A stretch of 64,000 bases of DNA from Allobosea sp. 47.2.35 (GCF_024655635.1 NZ_JANLGI010000009.1:62001-126000), one strand, 5' to 3'; positions 1-8,436 are shown, numbered from the stretch's first letter. Notes: generated by a model not told the origin, from the sequence alone. Made by a program: numbers and translations.

Positions 1-588
1 CGGCGAGAGGCCTATTGCGCCGAAGCCGGAGCCGCCATTCAAGCTTTCCGCGCAAGCGACAAGGCGTGCGAGCGAAACCGGGTCGCTCGCCTTCCGGCCA
101 GTCAGGCGGAAATTCAGGTAGTCCTTGGGCTCGAGCACGCAAGCGAGCGCGAGGGCATTGAGGGGTTCGTTCTCGGTCAGCCAGGCGAGGCGGGCGAGCG
201 GGTGGAAGGCGTTGATGCGACTGGCTTCGGGATGATCGGCCAGCGTCTCGCGCAGGCGAGCGGCAATGCCGACGGAGCGCGCGTCCTTCCATGTCATGGC
301 CGGGCGCAGTTCCTGCCCGCCATGGCCGAGGAAGACCTGCGTCCGGGTCACGCCGCAGATCGCGATGCCCTGGATCTTTGCAAAAAGCTCCGGCGCCTGT
401 TCGGCGAGCTTGCCGGTGGCTTCGAGCAATAGCGCCCACCAGGCCTGCGCCGGCACTTCCGAGCGGTCGAGATGGTCGTCCAGGACCGGGCCGGGCACGG
501 CATGCTCGACCTGCTTCACGCCGCGATCGTCGATCAGCGCGGCGCGGAAGCTGCTGCCACCGAGATCGCAGGCTAGGACGACATTCAT
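1..588 (-). CDS. FGGY-family carbohydrate kinase, N-terminal part
   Basis: The gene begins with ATG at 588 and runs off the left edge, leaving about 196 N-terminal residues. The start reads MNVVLACDLGGSSFRAALID, which has the ATP phosphate-binding loop (DLGGSS) of the FGGY/ASKHA sugar kinases. Further on, GVTRTQVFLG and PAMTWKDARS fit the second conserved block of FGGY domain I. The family phosphorylates a pentulose, polyol or related sugar with ATP in the cytoplasm; the exact substrate cannot be told from half a domain. It is the last visible gene of a minus-strand series containing a solute-binding protein and two Gfo/Idh dehydrogenases, so a role in sugar or amino-sugar catabolism is inferred. 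The 118 bp gap to the upstream dehydrogenase gene may hold its own promoter. Confidence 0.85.
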   Translation of the reverse strand, partial: MNVVLACDLGGSSFRAALIDDRGVKQVEHAVPGPVLDDHLDRSEVPAQAWWALLLEATGKLAEQAPELFAKIQGIAICGVTRTQVFLGHGGQELRPAMTWKDARSVGIAARLRETLADHPEASRINAFHPLARLAWLTENEPLNALALACVLEPKDYLNFRLTGRKASDPVSLARLVACAESLNGGSGFGAIGLSP

Positions 589-706
589 CGTCCGGCCCTG
601 AGCGAGAAGAGACGGTGAGGGGACGGGAGGGCGAGCTTCACGAGGCGACCTTCGGGCATCGAGTCTTGGAGCGCTATAAATCGCCTGCGAGTCAAGGAGG
701 CCTCGT

Positions 707-1717
707 TCAGGCGGCGCGCTCTGCAGCCTTCAGGATGTCATCGACGAGCCTTTGCGAGGCCAGCGCTTCCTCGCCGGTGACGACGGGATCGCGGCCCTGC
801 TCGATCGCATCGAGGAAATCGGCGATGACGGCGCGATGGGCGTCATGCGGGAAGTCCATGATGTTGGCGCCGCTGCCGGTCGAGCCCTCGGCCTCGACGA
901 TCTCCTCGCGCCCGTCGAGGAAAGCGAGGCGCAGGCGTCCGCCGATCAGGGCCGCGAAGCCCTTGCTGCCGGTGATCTCGATGCGCTCGGGATAGCCGGG
1001 GTAGGCGGTGGTGGTCGTCACCAGCGTGGCGGGGGCGCCGTTGGCGGTTTCCATAAGGGCCGAGACATAGTCCTCGGTCTCCATGCGGTGGAGGGCGGTG
1101 GTGCGGGCCTGCGCTGCGACGACCTTCGACACACCGACGAGCGAGCGGAACAGGTCGAGCGAGTGGATCGCCTGCGTGAGCAATACACCACCGCCATCGC
1201 GGGCGAGCGTGCCGCGGCCCGGCTCGTCATAGTAACTCTGCGGGCGCCACCACGGCACGGACAGGAAGGCGGCTTCGATCGTGCCGAGTTCGCCGGAAGC
1301 GAGCGCTGCCTTGAGGCGCAGGCTTGCCGGGCGGAAACGGTGCTGCAAGGTCACGCCGAAGGTCTTAGCCGTGCGGCGCGCGGTATCGACGAGGCGCTGG
1401 CCGCGCTCGCTGGTCAGCTCCAGCGGCTTCTCGACGAGAACATGTTTGCCGGCTTCAAGACAGAGCGCGGAGACGTCGAGATGGCTCGAGGGCGGCGTCA
1501 GCACGATGCAGGCATCGACTGCCGGATCGTTCAGCACTGCGTCGAGATCGGTCGTGGTCGGGAAGGGGAATTGCGCGGCATAGGCCTTGGCGCGGTCGGG
1601 TGTCCGGCTCACGGCCCAGCGCGTCTCGGCGCGCTCAGTGAGGTCGAGCAGGCTTTTCGAATGCGGCAGGGAAGCGGGGCCGAGCCCGATCACGGCGATG
1701 CCGAGCTTGCGTGTCAT
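707..1717 (-). CDS. Gfo/Idh/MocA family oxidoreductase
   Basis: A 336-residue NAD(P)-dependent dehydrogenase. The start chosen is ATG at 1717 (MTRKLGIAVIGLGPAS), behind a GAGGAG ribosome site. An upstream in-frame extension to 1813 lies inside the neighbouring gene and is rejected. The N-terminal Rossmann fold carries AVIGLG, the family EKP signature appears as HVLVEKPLEL, and a conserved His lies in AIHSLDLF. The C-terminal alpha/beta domain is complete. Family members oxidise or epimerise sugars, inositols and sugar derivatives. The gene starts 13 bp after the stop of another Gfo/Idh gene and they share little obvious sequence, so they probably catalyse successive steps. The substrate is unknown; an amino-sugar or keto-sugar is inferred from nagA and nagB nearby. 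Confidence 0.9.
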   Translation of the reverse strand: MTRKLGIAVIGLGPASLPHSKSLLDLTERAETRWAVSRTPDRAKAYAAQFPFPTTTDLDAVLNDPAVDACIVLTPPSSHLDVSALCLEAGKHVLVEKPLELTSERGQRLVDTARRTAKTFGVTLQHRFRPASLRLKAALASGELGTIEAAFLSVPWWRPQSYYDEPGRGTLARDGGGVLLTQAIHSLDLFRSLVGVSKVVAAQARTTALHRMETEDYVSALMETANGAPATLVTTTTAYPGYPERIEITGSKGFAALIGGRLRLAFLDGREEIVEAEGSTGSGANIMDFPHDAHRAVIADFLDAIEQGRDPVVTGEEALASQRLVDDILKAAERAA

Positions 1718-1730
1718 GACGGGTGGCTCC

Positions 1731-2753
1731 TCAAGCGCGAGCGGCCGGCTTTGCCGGCAGCCAGGCGGCCTTGGCCTGCGCCTCCAGTGCGAGCCGGCAG
1801 ACGGTGAAGGCATGACGCTGGCTCATCGCGGTTTCGCTGCGGTTGGCGATGTCGGCGACGAGGTTGCGGAAATAGGTCAGCGGTTCGGCGGAGGCGTCGA
1901 TATGGCGGGTGCCGGCCTTGTCGACGAGGAAGACATGGTCGGTGCCGGGGCGGCCGGCGATGTCGACATATTTGCGCAGTTCGATCGTGCCCTCGGTGCC
2001 GAGGATGGTGAGGCGGCCATCGCCCCAGGTCGGCAGCCCGTCGGCCGTGAACCAGTCGACGCGGATATAGCCGCGGGCCCTGTCGCTGCGCAGCAGAACC
2101 TCGCCGAAATCCTCGAAATCGGGCAGGTCCGGCGTGCCGAAATGGCCGATGCCGGAGGCAACGATCTGCGCATCGTCGGAGCCGGTGAAGTGTAGGAACT
2201 GGTCGATCTGGTGCGAAGCGATATCGGTGAGGATGCCGCCATAGTTGCGCTTGTCGAAGAACCAACCCGGCCGGATCGCGCGATTGAGCCGATGCGGGCC
2301 CATGCCGAGCGTCTGAACCACGCGGTCGATCGCGCCGTCCGCAATCAATTTGCCGGCTATGATCGTCGCCGGGACGGTGAAGCGCTCGGAGAAGCAGATC
2401 GAGAAGATGCGGCCGGTCTCCGCGACCACCTTCTCGACGGCGGCAAGCTGGTCGAAATCGGTGACGCCGGGCTTGTCGACCATCACGTCCTTGCCGGCCT
2501 GCATGGCACGGATGGCGATCGCGGCCCGCTCTGCGGGAATCGCGGCGCAGACGACCAGATCGATCGCGGGATCGTCGATCAGCCGGTCGGCCGTGCTCTC
2601 CGGCAGATCGGGGAAACGCTCGCGGAAGCCCGAGAGGACGCGCTCGTCGCTGGTCGCGGGATCGAAGCCGACGCAGGTCGCGCCGGCTTCGAGGAGACCA
2701 CCGACCATATGGTAGATATGGCGGTGGTCGAGGCCGATGGCGGCGAAGCGCAT
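1731..2753 (-). CDS. Gfo/Idh/MocA family oxidoreductase
   Basis: A 340-residue protein beginning MRFAAIGLDHRHIYHMVGG. The Rossmann loop departs from the usual GxGxxG (AAIGLDHRH), and the EKP signature is replaced by DKP (VMVDKPGV), with TDIASHQIDQFLHF providing the conserved His region. This variant sub-group, beginning with a GLDHRH/GCDHxH-like motif, occurs among uncharacterised sugar dehydrogenases. It follows the solute-binding protein gene by only 2 bp and precedes a second Gfo/Idh gene by 13 bp, so all three are almost certainly one transcript. The changed loop may alter cofactor preference, or the enzyme may keep a tightly bound cofactor. The substrate cannot be assigned. Confidence 0.88.
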   Translation of the reverse strand: MRFAAIGLDHRHIYHMVGGLLEAGATCVGFDPATSDERVLSGFRERFPDLPESTADRLIDDPAIDLVVCAAIPAERAAIAIRAMQAGKDVMVDKPGVTDFDQLAAVEKVVAETGRIFSICFSERFTVPATIIAGKLIADGAIDRVVQTLGMGPHRLNRAIRPGWFFDKRNYGGILTDIASHQIDQFLHFTGSDDAQIVASGIGHFGTPDLPDFEDFGEVLLRSDRARGYIRVDWFTADGLPTWGDGRLTILGTEGTIELRKYVDIAGRPGTDHVFLVDKAGTRHIDASAEPLTYFRNLVADIANRSETAMSQRHAFTVCRLALEAQAKAAWLPAKPAARA

Positions 2754-2755
2754 GG

Positions 2756-3931
2756 TTATTGCGGCGCGTTGTGGCCGACGCCGATTTCCTGGTCCCAGCG
2801 CCGGAACGCGGCGACGAGACGCTCGGGCGTCAGCGGCGGGCGGGTCGGCAGGCTGGTGATCAGCCCGTCATATTCCGGCCGGCCGTATTCGGCGAGGATG
2901 TCGCGGCTCTCCTGCGGCGCCATCGCGAGCGTGACGCCCTTGATCGCCGGGCCCGGATAGAAATAGCCCTTGTCATAGGTCACGGCCTGGGCTTCCGGCT
3001 TCAGCATATGAGCCATCAGAGCGACCAGTGCCGGCATCTTGTCGGCCGGGACGCCCTTGGGGATGCACATGAACTGGGTGTCGGGAATCCAGTGCGTGTT
3101 GGCGAGGACGAAGACCTTGGCCTCCTTCGGCACGATGCCGAGGACGCGCGGGTTGATGTCCCAGCCGAGCGTCGAGACGATGACGTCGCGGGTGCCTTCG
3201 CCGAGTTCCTTCATCGTCGCGGCGGTGCCGCCCGGATAATAGTCGACGCCAGTGCCGAGCTCCTTGAGATAGGCCCAGGTCTTGTCCCAGCCCTTCATCG
3301 GATCGGTCGGGTCGGCATCGCCGAGGATGTAGGGCAGACCCTGCAGCCAAGTCCAGCCGGGGCCGGAATTGACCGGCCGCGCATAGGTGAAGCGCTTCGG
3401 GTTCTGCTTGACATAGGCGAGCAGATCCGCAGCCGTCTTCGGCACGGTCTTGAGCCGCTCGGGCGCATATTCGAAAAGCGGGCCCGAGGGCGAATAGACC
3501 ACCGCGACGCCTTCGTTCTGGCCGAAATTGCGCTGCATCATCAGCGCCTGCTCGTGATAGATGTCCTCCGGCTTCGGCAGGTCCTTGGCATGGGACTTCC
3601 AGACATCGACCCAGAGCCCCTGCTGGATGCCGTCCGACATGGCGCCGGGGCCGGTGAGCACGAGGTCGATATCGACGCGGTTGGCCTGCTGCTGGGCCTT
3701 GAGCTTGGCCGGCAGCTCCGGCGAGGGCGCGCGCGAGAAATTCAGGCGCGAAACCAGCTTCGGATTGTCCCTGGCGAATTTCTCGATGGCGATCTGCGTC
3801 AGCTGAAGATTGCCGGCGACATCGATGATGTTGAGCGCGACGGGCGCGCTCTGCGCCAGCGCTCCACCGGCTTTCAACGCGGCGAGGCCAGCCGCTCCGG
3901 CCATGACGGTGCGACGTGTCGGATGGGTCAT
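2756..3931 (-). CDS. ABC transporter solute-binding protein (family 1), Tat-type leader
   Basis: A 391-residue periplasmic binding protein. The start is ATG at 3931 behind AGGGAGAG; a longer frame to 4063 lacks a leader and is rejected. The N-terminus MTHPTRRTVMAGAAGLAAL has the twin-arginine pattern followed by a hydrophobic stretch and an Ala-x-Ala-like cleavage region before QSAPVALN. The mature part has blocks shared with the binding protein encoded at 7195-8388: NIIDV, DLVLTG, YSPSGPLFEY, NSGPGWTWLQGLPYILGD, GWDKTWAYL. The two are clear paralogues. It heads the minus-strand dehydrogenase/kinase operon. No membrane or ATPase subunits are adjacent, so its permease is elsewhere. A sugar or amino-sugar ligand is inferred from context only. 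Confidence 0.88.
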   Translation of the reverse strand: MTHPTRRTVMAGAAGLAALKAGGALAQSAPVALNIIDVAGNLQLTQIAIEKFARDNPKLVSRLNFSRAPSPELPAKLKAQQQANRVDIDLVLTGPGAMSDGIQQGLWVDVWKSHAKDLPKPEDIYHEQALMMQRNFGQNEGVAVVYSPSGPLFEYAPERLKTVPKTAADLLAYVKQNPKRFTYARPVNSGPGWTWLQGLPYILGDADPTDPMKGWDKTWAYLKELGTGVDYYPGGTAATMKELGEGTRDVIVSTLGWDINPRVLGIVPKEAKVFVLANTHWIPDTQFMCIPKGVPADKMPALVALMAHMLKPEAQAVTYDKGYFYPGPAIKGVTLAMAPQESRDILAEYGRPEYDGLITSLPTRPPLTPERLVAAFRRWDQEIGVGHNAPQ

Positions 3932-4078
3932 GATCTCTCCCTGGGTTGAGCTCTCTTTTGCGATGCCGTGAGCGGCATCCGGAGCATTTGACTGGGATAC
4001 TAGTGCACCACTTTTCGGCGCGCCAGCGGATTCCGTGGCATGGCGGACACCGCGCCGGGACATGGCGGACAGAGGCGA

Positions 4079-5263
4079 TCAGGCGTGTTCGAGCAGGAGA
4101 GCCTCGGCCGCGCGGCTGAGCAGGGGCGCGGCGGCGCCGTGGATTTCGTAGAGATGGCTGGCGGGCACGCCGGCGAGATCGGGCACGGCGAAGCCGTCCA
4201 TGGTGCCTTCGGCCCGGAACAGCGTGTTGAACCGGGCCCAGAGCTGCGGATTGGCAGAAAAGGGGCCGCTGATCGCGATCCGGGCAGGGAACAGCATGCG
4301 GCAGGCATTGGCGAGCGCGCGGGCCACCAGTTCCACCGCTGTCTCCATCTCGGGCAGTGACAGGAGATCGAGGCCGGCGAGCTGCCGGGCGAGCCGGACC
4401 TCGTCCTGATCGAGATCGGGCCAGTGCTGGCGCAGCGCCGGGAGCAGAGACCAGAGGGCCGCACCGGTTTCGAGGCAGGCGGTGTTGCCGCAGCCGCAGC
4501 GGCGGCCGTTCAGCGCGGCGAGGCGCCAATGGCCGATCTCGCCGAAGGAGCCGGTCGGGGCGAAGGGCTCGCCATCGACCGCATAGGCGAGCCCAACGCC
4601 CCAGCCCCAGTGCAGCAGGATCGTGCCTCCCGCGAAGTTCTCGGGCTCGCGGGCAGCACGGGCGCGCAGTTCGGCATCGAGATTGCGGCAGATCGTAACC
4701 GGCCCGGCCACAGGCTCGAGTACGGAGGCGATGTCGAGCCCGCGCATGCGCGGCCAGCGCGAGGCCAGCAACCATTGGCCCTGCTTCAGGTCGATCAGGC
4801 CGGAGAGCGACACGGCGGTGCCGGCATGGCTCATGCCCGGCGGCATGGCGTCGAGGAGATCGCGCGCGAGCTCCGCCATCACGGCGGCGATCGCGGCATT
4901 GTCGGCATCGCCCGCGATCGGGCGTCGACGCTCGGCGACGAGATGGCCGTTGAGATCGACCAGCGCGCCGGAGAGCGACTGGCTGGAGACATAGATCACG
5001 GAAGCGCCGATGCGGCGGGTATGGGCGACGAGGATCGCCGGCGGCCGTCCGCGCCCGCTCGCCTCGCCGACGGCCTCGATGACGAGGCGGCGCGCGATGA
5101 GATCGCCGACGACGCGGGAGACGCTGGTCGAGCGCAATTGCAGGATGCGGCCGATATCGGCGCGGGAATGGGCCTCGCCATTGAGGATCAGCCGGTAGAT
5201 CCGGGCGCAGTCCCGGTCATGGGCAAGCGCGAGGCGGGTTTCGTCGAGCGTCAATAGGGACAA
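4079..5263 (-). CDS. ROK-family transcriptional repressor (NagC/Mlc type)
   Basis: A 394-residue protein with an N-terminal winged helix (residues about 15-75, including HSRADIGRILQLRSTSVSRVVGDL in substance) joined to a ROK sugar-binding domain. The zinc-binding ROK signature is visible as RRCGCGNTACLETGAA, and LHWGWGVGLAYAVDG and GEIGHWRL mark the phosphate and sugar loops. The N-terminal helix-turn-helix makes it a regulator rather than a kinase. It is divergent from nagB across 116 bp, the usual arrangement for a local repressor released by an amino-sugar or its phosphate. It very likely controls nagB-nagA and perhaps the opposite binding-protein operon, whose stop/start lies 147 bp on the other side. 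Confidence 0.9.
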   Translation of the reverse strand: MSLLTLDETRLALAHDRDCARIYRLILNGEAHSRADIGRILQLRSTSVSRVVGDLIARRLVIEAVGEASGRGRPPAILVAHTRRIGASVIYVSSQSLSGALVDLNGHLVAERRRPIAGDADNAAIAAVMAELARDLLDAMPPGMSHAGTAVSLSGLIDLKQGQWLLASRWPRMRGLDIASVLEPVAGPVTICRNLDAELRARAAREPENFAGGTILLHWGWGVGLAYAVDGEPFAPTGSFGEIGHWRLAALNGRRCGCGNTACLETGAALWSLLPALRQHWPDLDQDEVRLARQLAGLDLLSLPEMETAVELVARALANACRMLFPARIAISGPFSANPQLWARFNTLFRAEGTMDGFAVPDLAGVPASHLYEIHGAAAPLLSRAAEALLLEHA

Positions 5264-5288
5264 GGCAGGCTCTATTCGGAACGGTTGC

Positions 5289-5377
5289 GTTCAAAATTAA
5301 TCGTTGCGTTTCGGAGGAAGCTTCATAAGCTCGTTCTCAGAATATCGGAAAATTACTGGCTTAAAAGGTTCAAAATT
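5289..5377. promoter_or_regulatory. Divergent nag control region with a repeated GTTCAAAATT
   Basis: The gap between the ROK regulator and nagB is AT-richer than its surroundings. The ten bases GTTCAAAATT occur twice, at 5289-5298 and 5368-5377. The left copy is followed by TAATCGTTGCG and is preceded by a second GTTGCG. The spacing of 79 bp would place the copies about 7.5 helix turns apart. ROK repressors of the NagC class bind AT-rich paired sites and loop DNA, so the copies are candidate operators. The right copy abuts the nagB start codon, so binding there would also block translation initiation sites. Confidence 0.45.
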
Positions 5378-5379
5378 CG

Positions 5380-6126
5380 ATGATCGAGATGCATCTCGCC
5401 TCCGACAAGGACGAGCTCGGCCGGCAGGCGGCGGCGCTGGGCGCGCAGGCGATCCGCGACGAGCTCGCCCGCAACGGCGCGGCGACGATCATCGTGGCGA
5501 CGGGCGCCAGCCAGTTCGAGATGCTGAACCATCTCGTCATGGCCGAGGGCATCGACTGGTCGAAGGTCACGGCCTTCCATCTCGACGAATATGTCGGCCT
5601 GCCCGAGAGCCATCCGGCGAGCTTCCGGCGCTATCTGCGCGAGCGCTTCATGGCGCCGCTCAAGAATGCGCCGACCTTTATCCCGGTCGATGGCGAGGGC
5701 GATCCCGCGGCAATGGTGAAGCAGCTGGATCAGCAGATCGCCGGCAAGCGCATCGCCGTCTGCTTCGCGGGGTTCGGCGAGAACTGCCATCTCGCCTTCA
5801 ACGACCCGCCGGCCGATTTCGACACCGAGGAACCCTATCTCGTCGTCAATCTCGACGATGCCTGCCGGCAGCAGCAATTCGGCGAAGGCTGGTTCCCGAG
5901 CTTCGAGGACGTGCCGCAGCAGGCGATTTCGATGAGCATTCGCCAGATCCTGAAGAGCGAATTGATCGTGCTGTCCGTCTCCGACACGCGCAAGGCCGCG
6001 GCGACCAAGGCGGCGCTGGAAGGGCCGGTCAGCAATCTGGCGCCCGCCTCGATCCTGCAGACGCACAAGCGGACGGTGCTGTTCATCGATCCGCCGGCCG
6101 CCTCCCTGCTGAGCCGGAAGGGCTGA
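5380..6126 (+). CDS. nagB: Glucosamine-6-phosphate deaminase
   Basis: A 248-residue enzyme converting glucosamine 6-phosphate to fructose 6-phosphate and ammonia. The family fingerprint is clear: [13 protein letters not shown] (phosphate loop), [19 protein letters not shown] (catalytic Asp-Glu and His region) and [17 protein letters not shown]. Length matches the short NagB/6-phosphogluconolactonase family rather than the 266-residue allosteric Escherichia coli form, so allosteric control by GlcNAc-6-P is uncertain. The start is ATG at 5380 with a weak AAAAGG site 12 bases upstream; no better in-frame start exists. It is followed after 2 bp by nagA and lies divergent to a ROK regulator. Confidence 0.93.
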   Translation: MIEMHLASDKDELGRQAAALGAQAIRDELARNGAATIIVATGASQFEMLNHLVMAEGIDWSKVTAFHLDEYVGLPESHPASFRRYLRERFMAPLKNAPTFIPVDGEGDPAAMVKQLDQQIAGKRIAVCFAGFGENCHLAFNDPPADFDTEEPYLVVNLDDACRQQQFGEGWFPSFEDVPQQAISMSIRQILKSELIVLSVSDTRKAAATKAALEGPVSNLAPASILQTHKRTVLFIDPPAASLLSRKG

Positions 6127-6128
6127 CC

Positions 6129-7163
6129 ATGCACACGCCCGGTCTTGTCGATCTTCAGGTGAACGGCTTTGCGGGGCTGGATTTCAACTCCGGCACTGTC
6201 ACAGCGGCCGAACTCGACCGGGCGCTGGAGGCGATGCTGGCTACGGGCGTCACCACCTGCCTGCCGACCATCATCACGGCCCATCCGCATGAGCTGGAGG
6301 AGCGCTTCCGCGCGCTCGATGCGGCGGTGACGGGCAGCCGGCTCGGGCCACTGATGTGCCCGGCCTATCATCTCGAAGGCCCGTTCCTGAATCCGGCTGT
6401 CGGCTATTGCGGCTGCCATCCGCCGGAAGCCATGACGGCGGCGACCCCGGACCTGATCGCCAATCTCGAAAGGCTTCTGTCACGGCCGATCCTGATGGTG
6501 ACGCTGGCGCCGGAGATCGAGGGCGGCATCGCGCTTGCCGGCAAGCTCGCCCGCATGGGCAAGGTCGTCGCCATCGGCCATTCCGCTGTCGATTTCGAGA
6601 TCGTCGCGGCGGCCGCCGATGTCGGGGTGACGCTCTCGACACATCTTGGCAACGGCCTGCCGCAGGACCTGCCCAAGCTGTCGAACGCGCTCTTCGCCCA
6701 GCTCGGCGAGGACCGTTTGATGGCGGGCTTCATCGCCGACGGCATCCACCTGCCTCCGAAAGCGCTGAAGAGCCTGATCCGGGCCAAGGGGTTCGAGCGC
6801 TCGATCCTCGTGACCGATGCGGTGGTCGCGGCGGGCGCCGTGCCCGGCCGCTACAGCTTCGCCGGGATGCCGGTCGAACTCCGGCCCGACGGCTCGGTCT
6901 ATCAGGTCAACGGCGATTCGCTGGCGGGTTCGGCGCTCAAGCTCGACGATGCCGTCCGCAATGTCGTCGCCTGGGGCATCGTCACGCCGGAGGAGGCGGT
7001 CGCGATGGCCTCGACCCATGCGCTGGCGTGCATCGCCGATGCCCTGGCCGGCGCCGGGATCACCTTGCCGGAGAGCGCGATCGAGTGGTCGCCGGATCTC
7101 CGGGTTCGCAGCGTGCGCGTCGGCAACGAGCGCCGTGACTTTGCCGCCGAGGCGGCTGCTTGA
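6129..7163 (+). CDS. nagA: N-acetylglucosamine-6-phosphate deacetylase (short form)
   Basis: An amidohydrolase-superfamily enzyme of 344 residues that removes acetate from GlcNAc-6-phosphate. Metal and catalytic positions are all visible: HLEGPFLN (metal Glu), IGHSAVDFE (His), STHLGNGLP (His), IADGIHLPP (substrate His) and LVTDAV (catalytic Asp). The N-terminal strand PGLVDLQVNGFAG has Gln and Asn where dinuclear enzymes have HxH, as in mononuclear E. coli NagA. It is oddly short: typical NagA has about 380 residues, and here the protein begins directly at the PGLVDLQ strand, omitting the first beta-sandwich strands. The ATG at 6129 follows the nagB stop by 2 bp, so no upstream start is possible without overlap. 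It is cotranscribed with nagB and feeds it. Confidence 0.92.
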   Translation: MHTPGLVDLQVNGFAGLDFNSGTVTAAELDRALEAMLATGVTTCLPTIITAHPHELEERFRALDAAVTGSRLGPLMCPAYHLEGPFLNPAVGYCGCHPPEAMTAATPDLIANLERLLSRPILMVTLAPEIEGGIALAGKLARMGKVVAIGHSAVDFEIVAAAADVGVTLSTHLGNGLPQDLPKLSNALFAQLGEDRLMAGFIADGIHLPPKALKSLIRAKGFERSILVTDAVVAAGAVPGRYSFAGMPVELRPDGSVYQVNGDSLAGSALKLDDAVRNVVAWGIVTPEEAVAMASTHALACIADALAGAGITLPESAIEWSPDLRVRSVRVGNERRDFAAEAAA

Positions 7164-7194
7164 GACGTCGTCAACCAACGAAAAGGGGAGAAGC

Positions 7195-8388
7195 ATGAGC
7201 GAATTTTCCAAAGGTGTGGATCGCCGCACCGTCCTGGGCGGCCTCGGCGCGCTGACACTCGGCGGCAGTGGCGCTCTCGCCGCCGTGCCGGCGCTGCCCT
7301 CGGCGCCGGTCGGCATCAACATCATCGATGTCGGCGGCGCGCTCGCGCTGATGCAGCAGGCCTTCGACGACTACCGCGCTAACAATCCCAAGCTCGTCTC
7401 GCGCATCACTTATGTAAAGGCGCCGGCGCCTGAGCTGGCGAGCAAGATCAAGGCACAGCAGGATGCCGGCCGCGCCGATCTCGATCTCGTCCTGACCGGC
7501 TCGGACGGTCTCGCGGCCGGCCTGGAGCAGAATCTCTGGCTCAAGATCTTCCCGGATTTCGCCGCGAAGTTCCCGAATATCGAGCAGAACTACGAGCCGG
7601 CGGCGCTCAACCTGCACAAGGTCCAGGGTGCGGGCTTCGGCACGGTGGTGAATTACTACCCGTCCGGGCCGCTGCTCGAATACATGCCCGATCGCGTCAA
7701 GCAGGTGCCGACCACGGCCGAGGAATTGCTTGCGTGGGCCAAGGCCAATCCGAACAAGTTCATGTATGCGCGCCCGACCAATTCCGGCCCGGGCCGCACC
7801 TTCATGATGGGCCTGCCCTATATCCTCGGCGACAAGGATCCGCAGGACCCGGTCAATGGCTGGGACAAGACCTGGGCCTATCTGCAGGCGATCGGCGAGT
7901 ACATCGAATACTATCCGGCCGGCACCGGCGCGACGATGAAGGAATTCGGCGACGGCTCGCGCGACATCATCATCTCGACCACGGGCTGGGACATCAACCC
8001 GCGCGCGCTCGGCATCGTGCCGAAGGAAGCCAGGATCCAGACGCTGAAGGGCTTCCACTGGGTCTCGGACGCCTTCTTCATGTGCGTGCCGAAGGGCATC
8101 CCGAACGACCGCCTCGCCGTCGTGCTCGACATCATGGCGCATGTGCTGACGCCGAAGATGCAGGCCTATTCCTATGACGAGGGCTATCTCTATCCGGGCC
8201 CGGCGGTGAAGGACGTACCGCTGTCGCTGGCGCCGAAGCGCAGCCAGGAGGTGATCGCGGAGTTCGGCCGGCCCGAATATGCCGACCTCATCGCCAAGAA
8301 CCCGATCGAATTGCCGCTGAAGCCCGACAAGATGGTCGTTGCCTTCCGCAAATGGGACGAGCTGGTCGGCGCCAAGCGCAAGCGCTGA
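7195..8388 (+). CDS. ABC transporter solute-binding protein (family 1), Tat-type leader
   Basis: A 397-residue periplasmic binding protein starting at ATG 7195 behind AAAAGGGGAGAAGC. The leader MSEFSKGVDRRTVLGGLGAL has an RR motif and a short hydrophobic core, fitting Tat export. The mature part contains NIIDVGG, DLVLTGSDGLAAGLEQ, YYPSGPLLEYMPDRVK, YARPTNSGPGRTF, GLPYILGD and GWDKTWAYL, all shared with the protein encoded at 2756-3931 on the other side of the nag genes. It sits 31 bp after nagA and is probably the last gene of the nag operon. No permease follows; a bidirectional terminator ends the transcript. Ligand: probably GlcNAc, a chitin oligomer or related sugar, inferred from nagA and nagB. 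Confidence 0.88.
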   Translation: MSEFSKGVDRRTVLGGLGALTLGGSGALAAVPALPSAPVGINIIDVGGALALMQQAFDDYRANNPKLVSRITYVKAPAPELASKIKAQQDAGRADLDLVLTGSDGLAAGLEQNLWLKIFPDFAAKFPNIEQNYEPAALNLHKVQGAGFGTVVNYYPSGPLLEYMPDRVKQVPTTAEELLAWAKANPNKFMYARPTNSGPGRTFMMGLPYILGDKDPQDPVNGWDKTWAYLQAIGEYIEYYPAGTGATMKEFGDGSRDIIISTTGWDINPRALGIVPKEARIQTLKGFHWVSDAFFMCVPKGIPNDRLAVVLDIMAHVLTPKMQAYSYDEGYLYPGPAVKDVPLSLAPKRSQEVIAEFGRPEYADLIAKNPIELPLKPDKMVVAFRKWDELVGAKRKR

Positions 8389-8404
8389 TCGACACCGACA
8401 TCTC

Positions 8405-8430
8405 TTCGCTCCGCCTTGTGGCGGAGCGAA
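8405..8430 (+). terminator. Hairpin after nag operon, first of two
   Basis: Perfect 11-bp stem, TTCGCTCCGCC pairing with GGCGGAGCGAA around a TTGT loop, followed by AGAAAAGG rather than T residues. It lies 16 bp after the stop of the binding-protein gene. Without a T-tract it is a weak terminator by itself, and more likely protects the 3' end or assists the larger hairpin just beyond. Confidence 0.6.
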
Positions 8431-8436
8431 AGAAAA

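Noticed and set aside
2973..4775. 600-residue Arg/Pro-rich open frame on the minus strand
   Set aside because: It crosses two real genes in a shifted frame, and its composition (Arg, Pro, Ala, Gly) is that of a shadow frame.
5304..6128. A long in-frame extension of nagA upstream, giving one 619-residue protein
   Set aside because: The first 275 codons run across nagB in another frame and show no domain; nagB is clearly real there. NagA starts at 6129.
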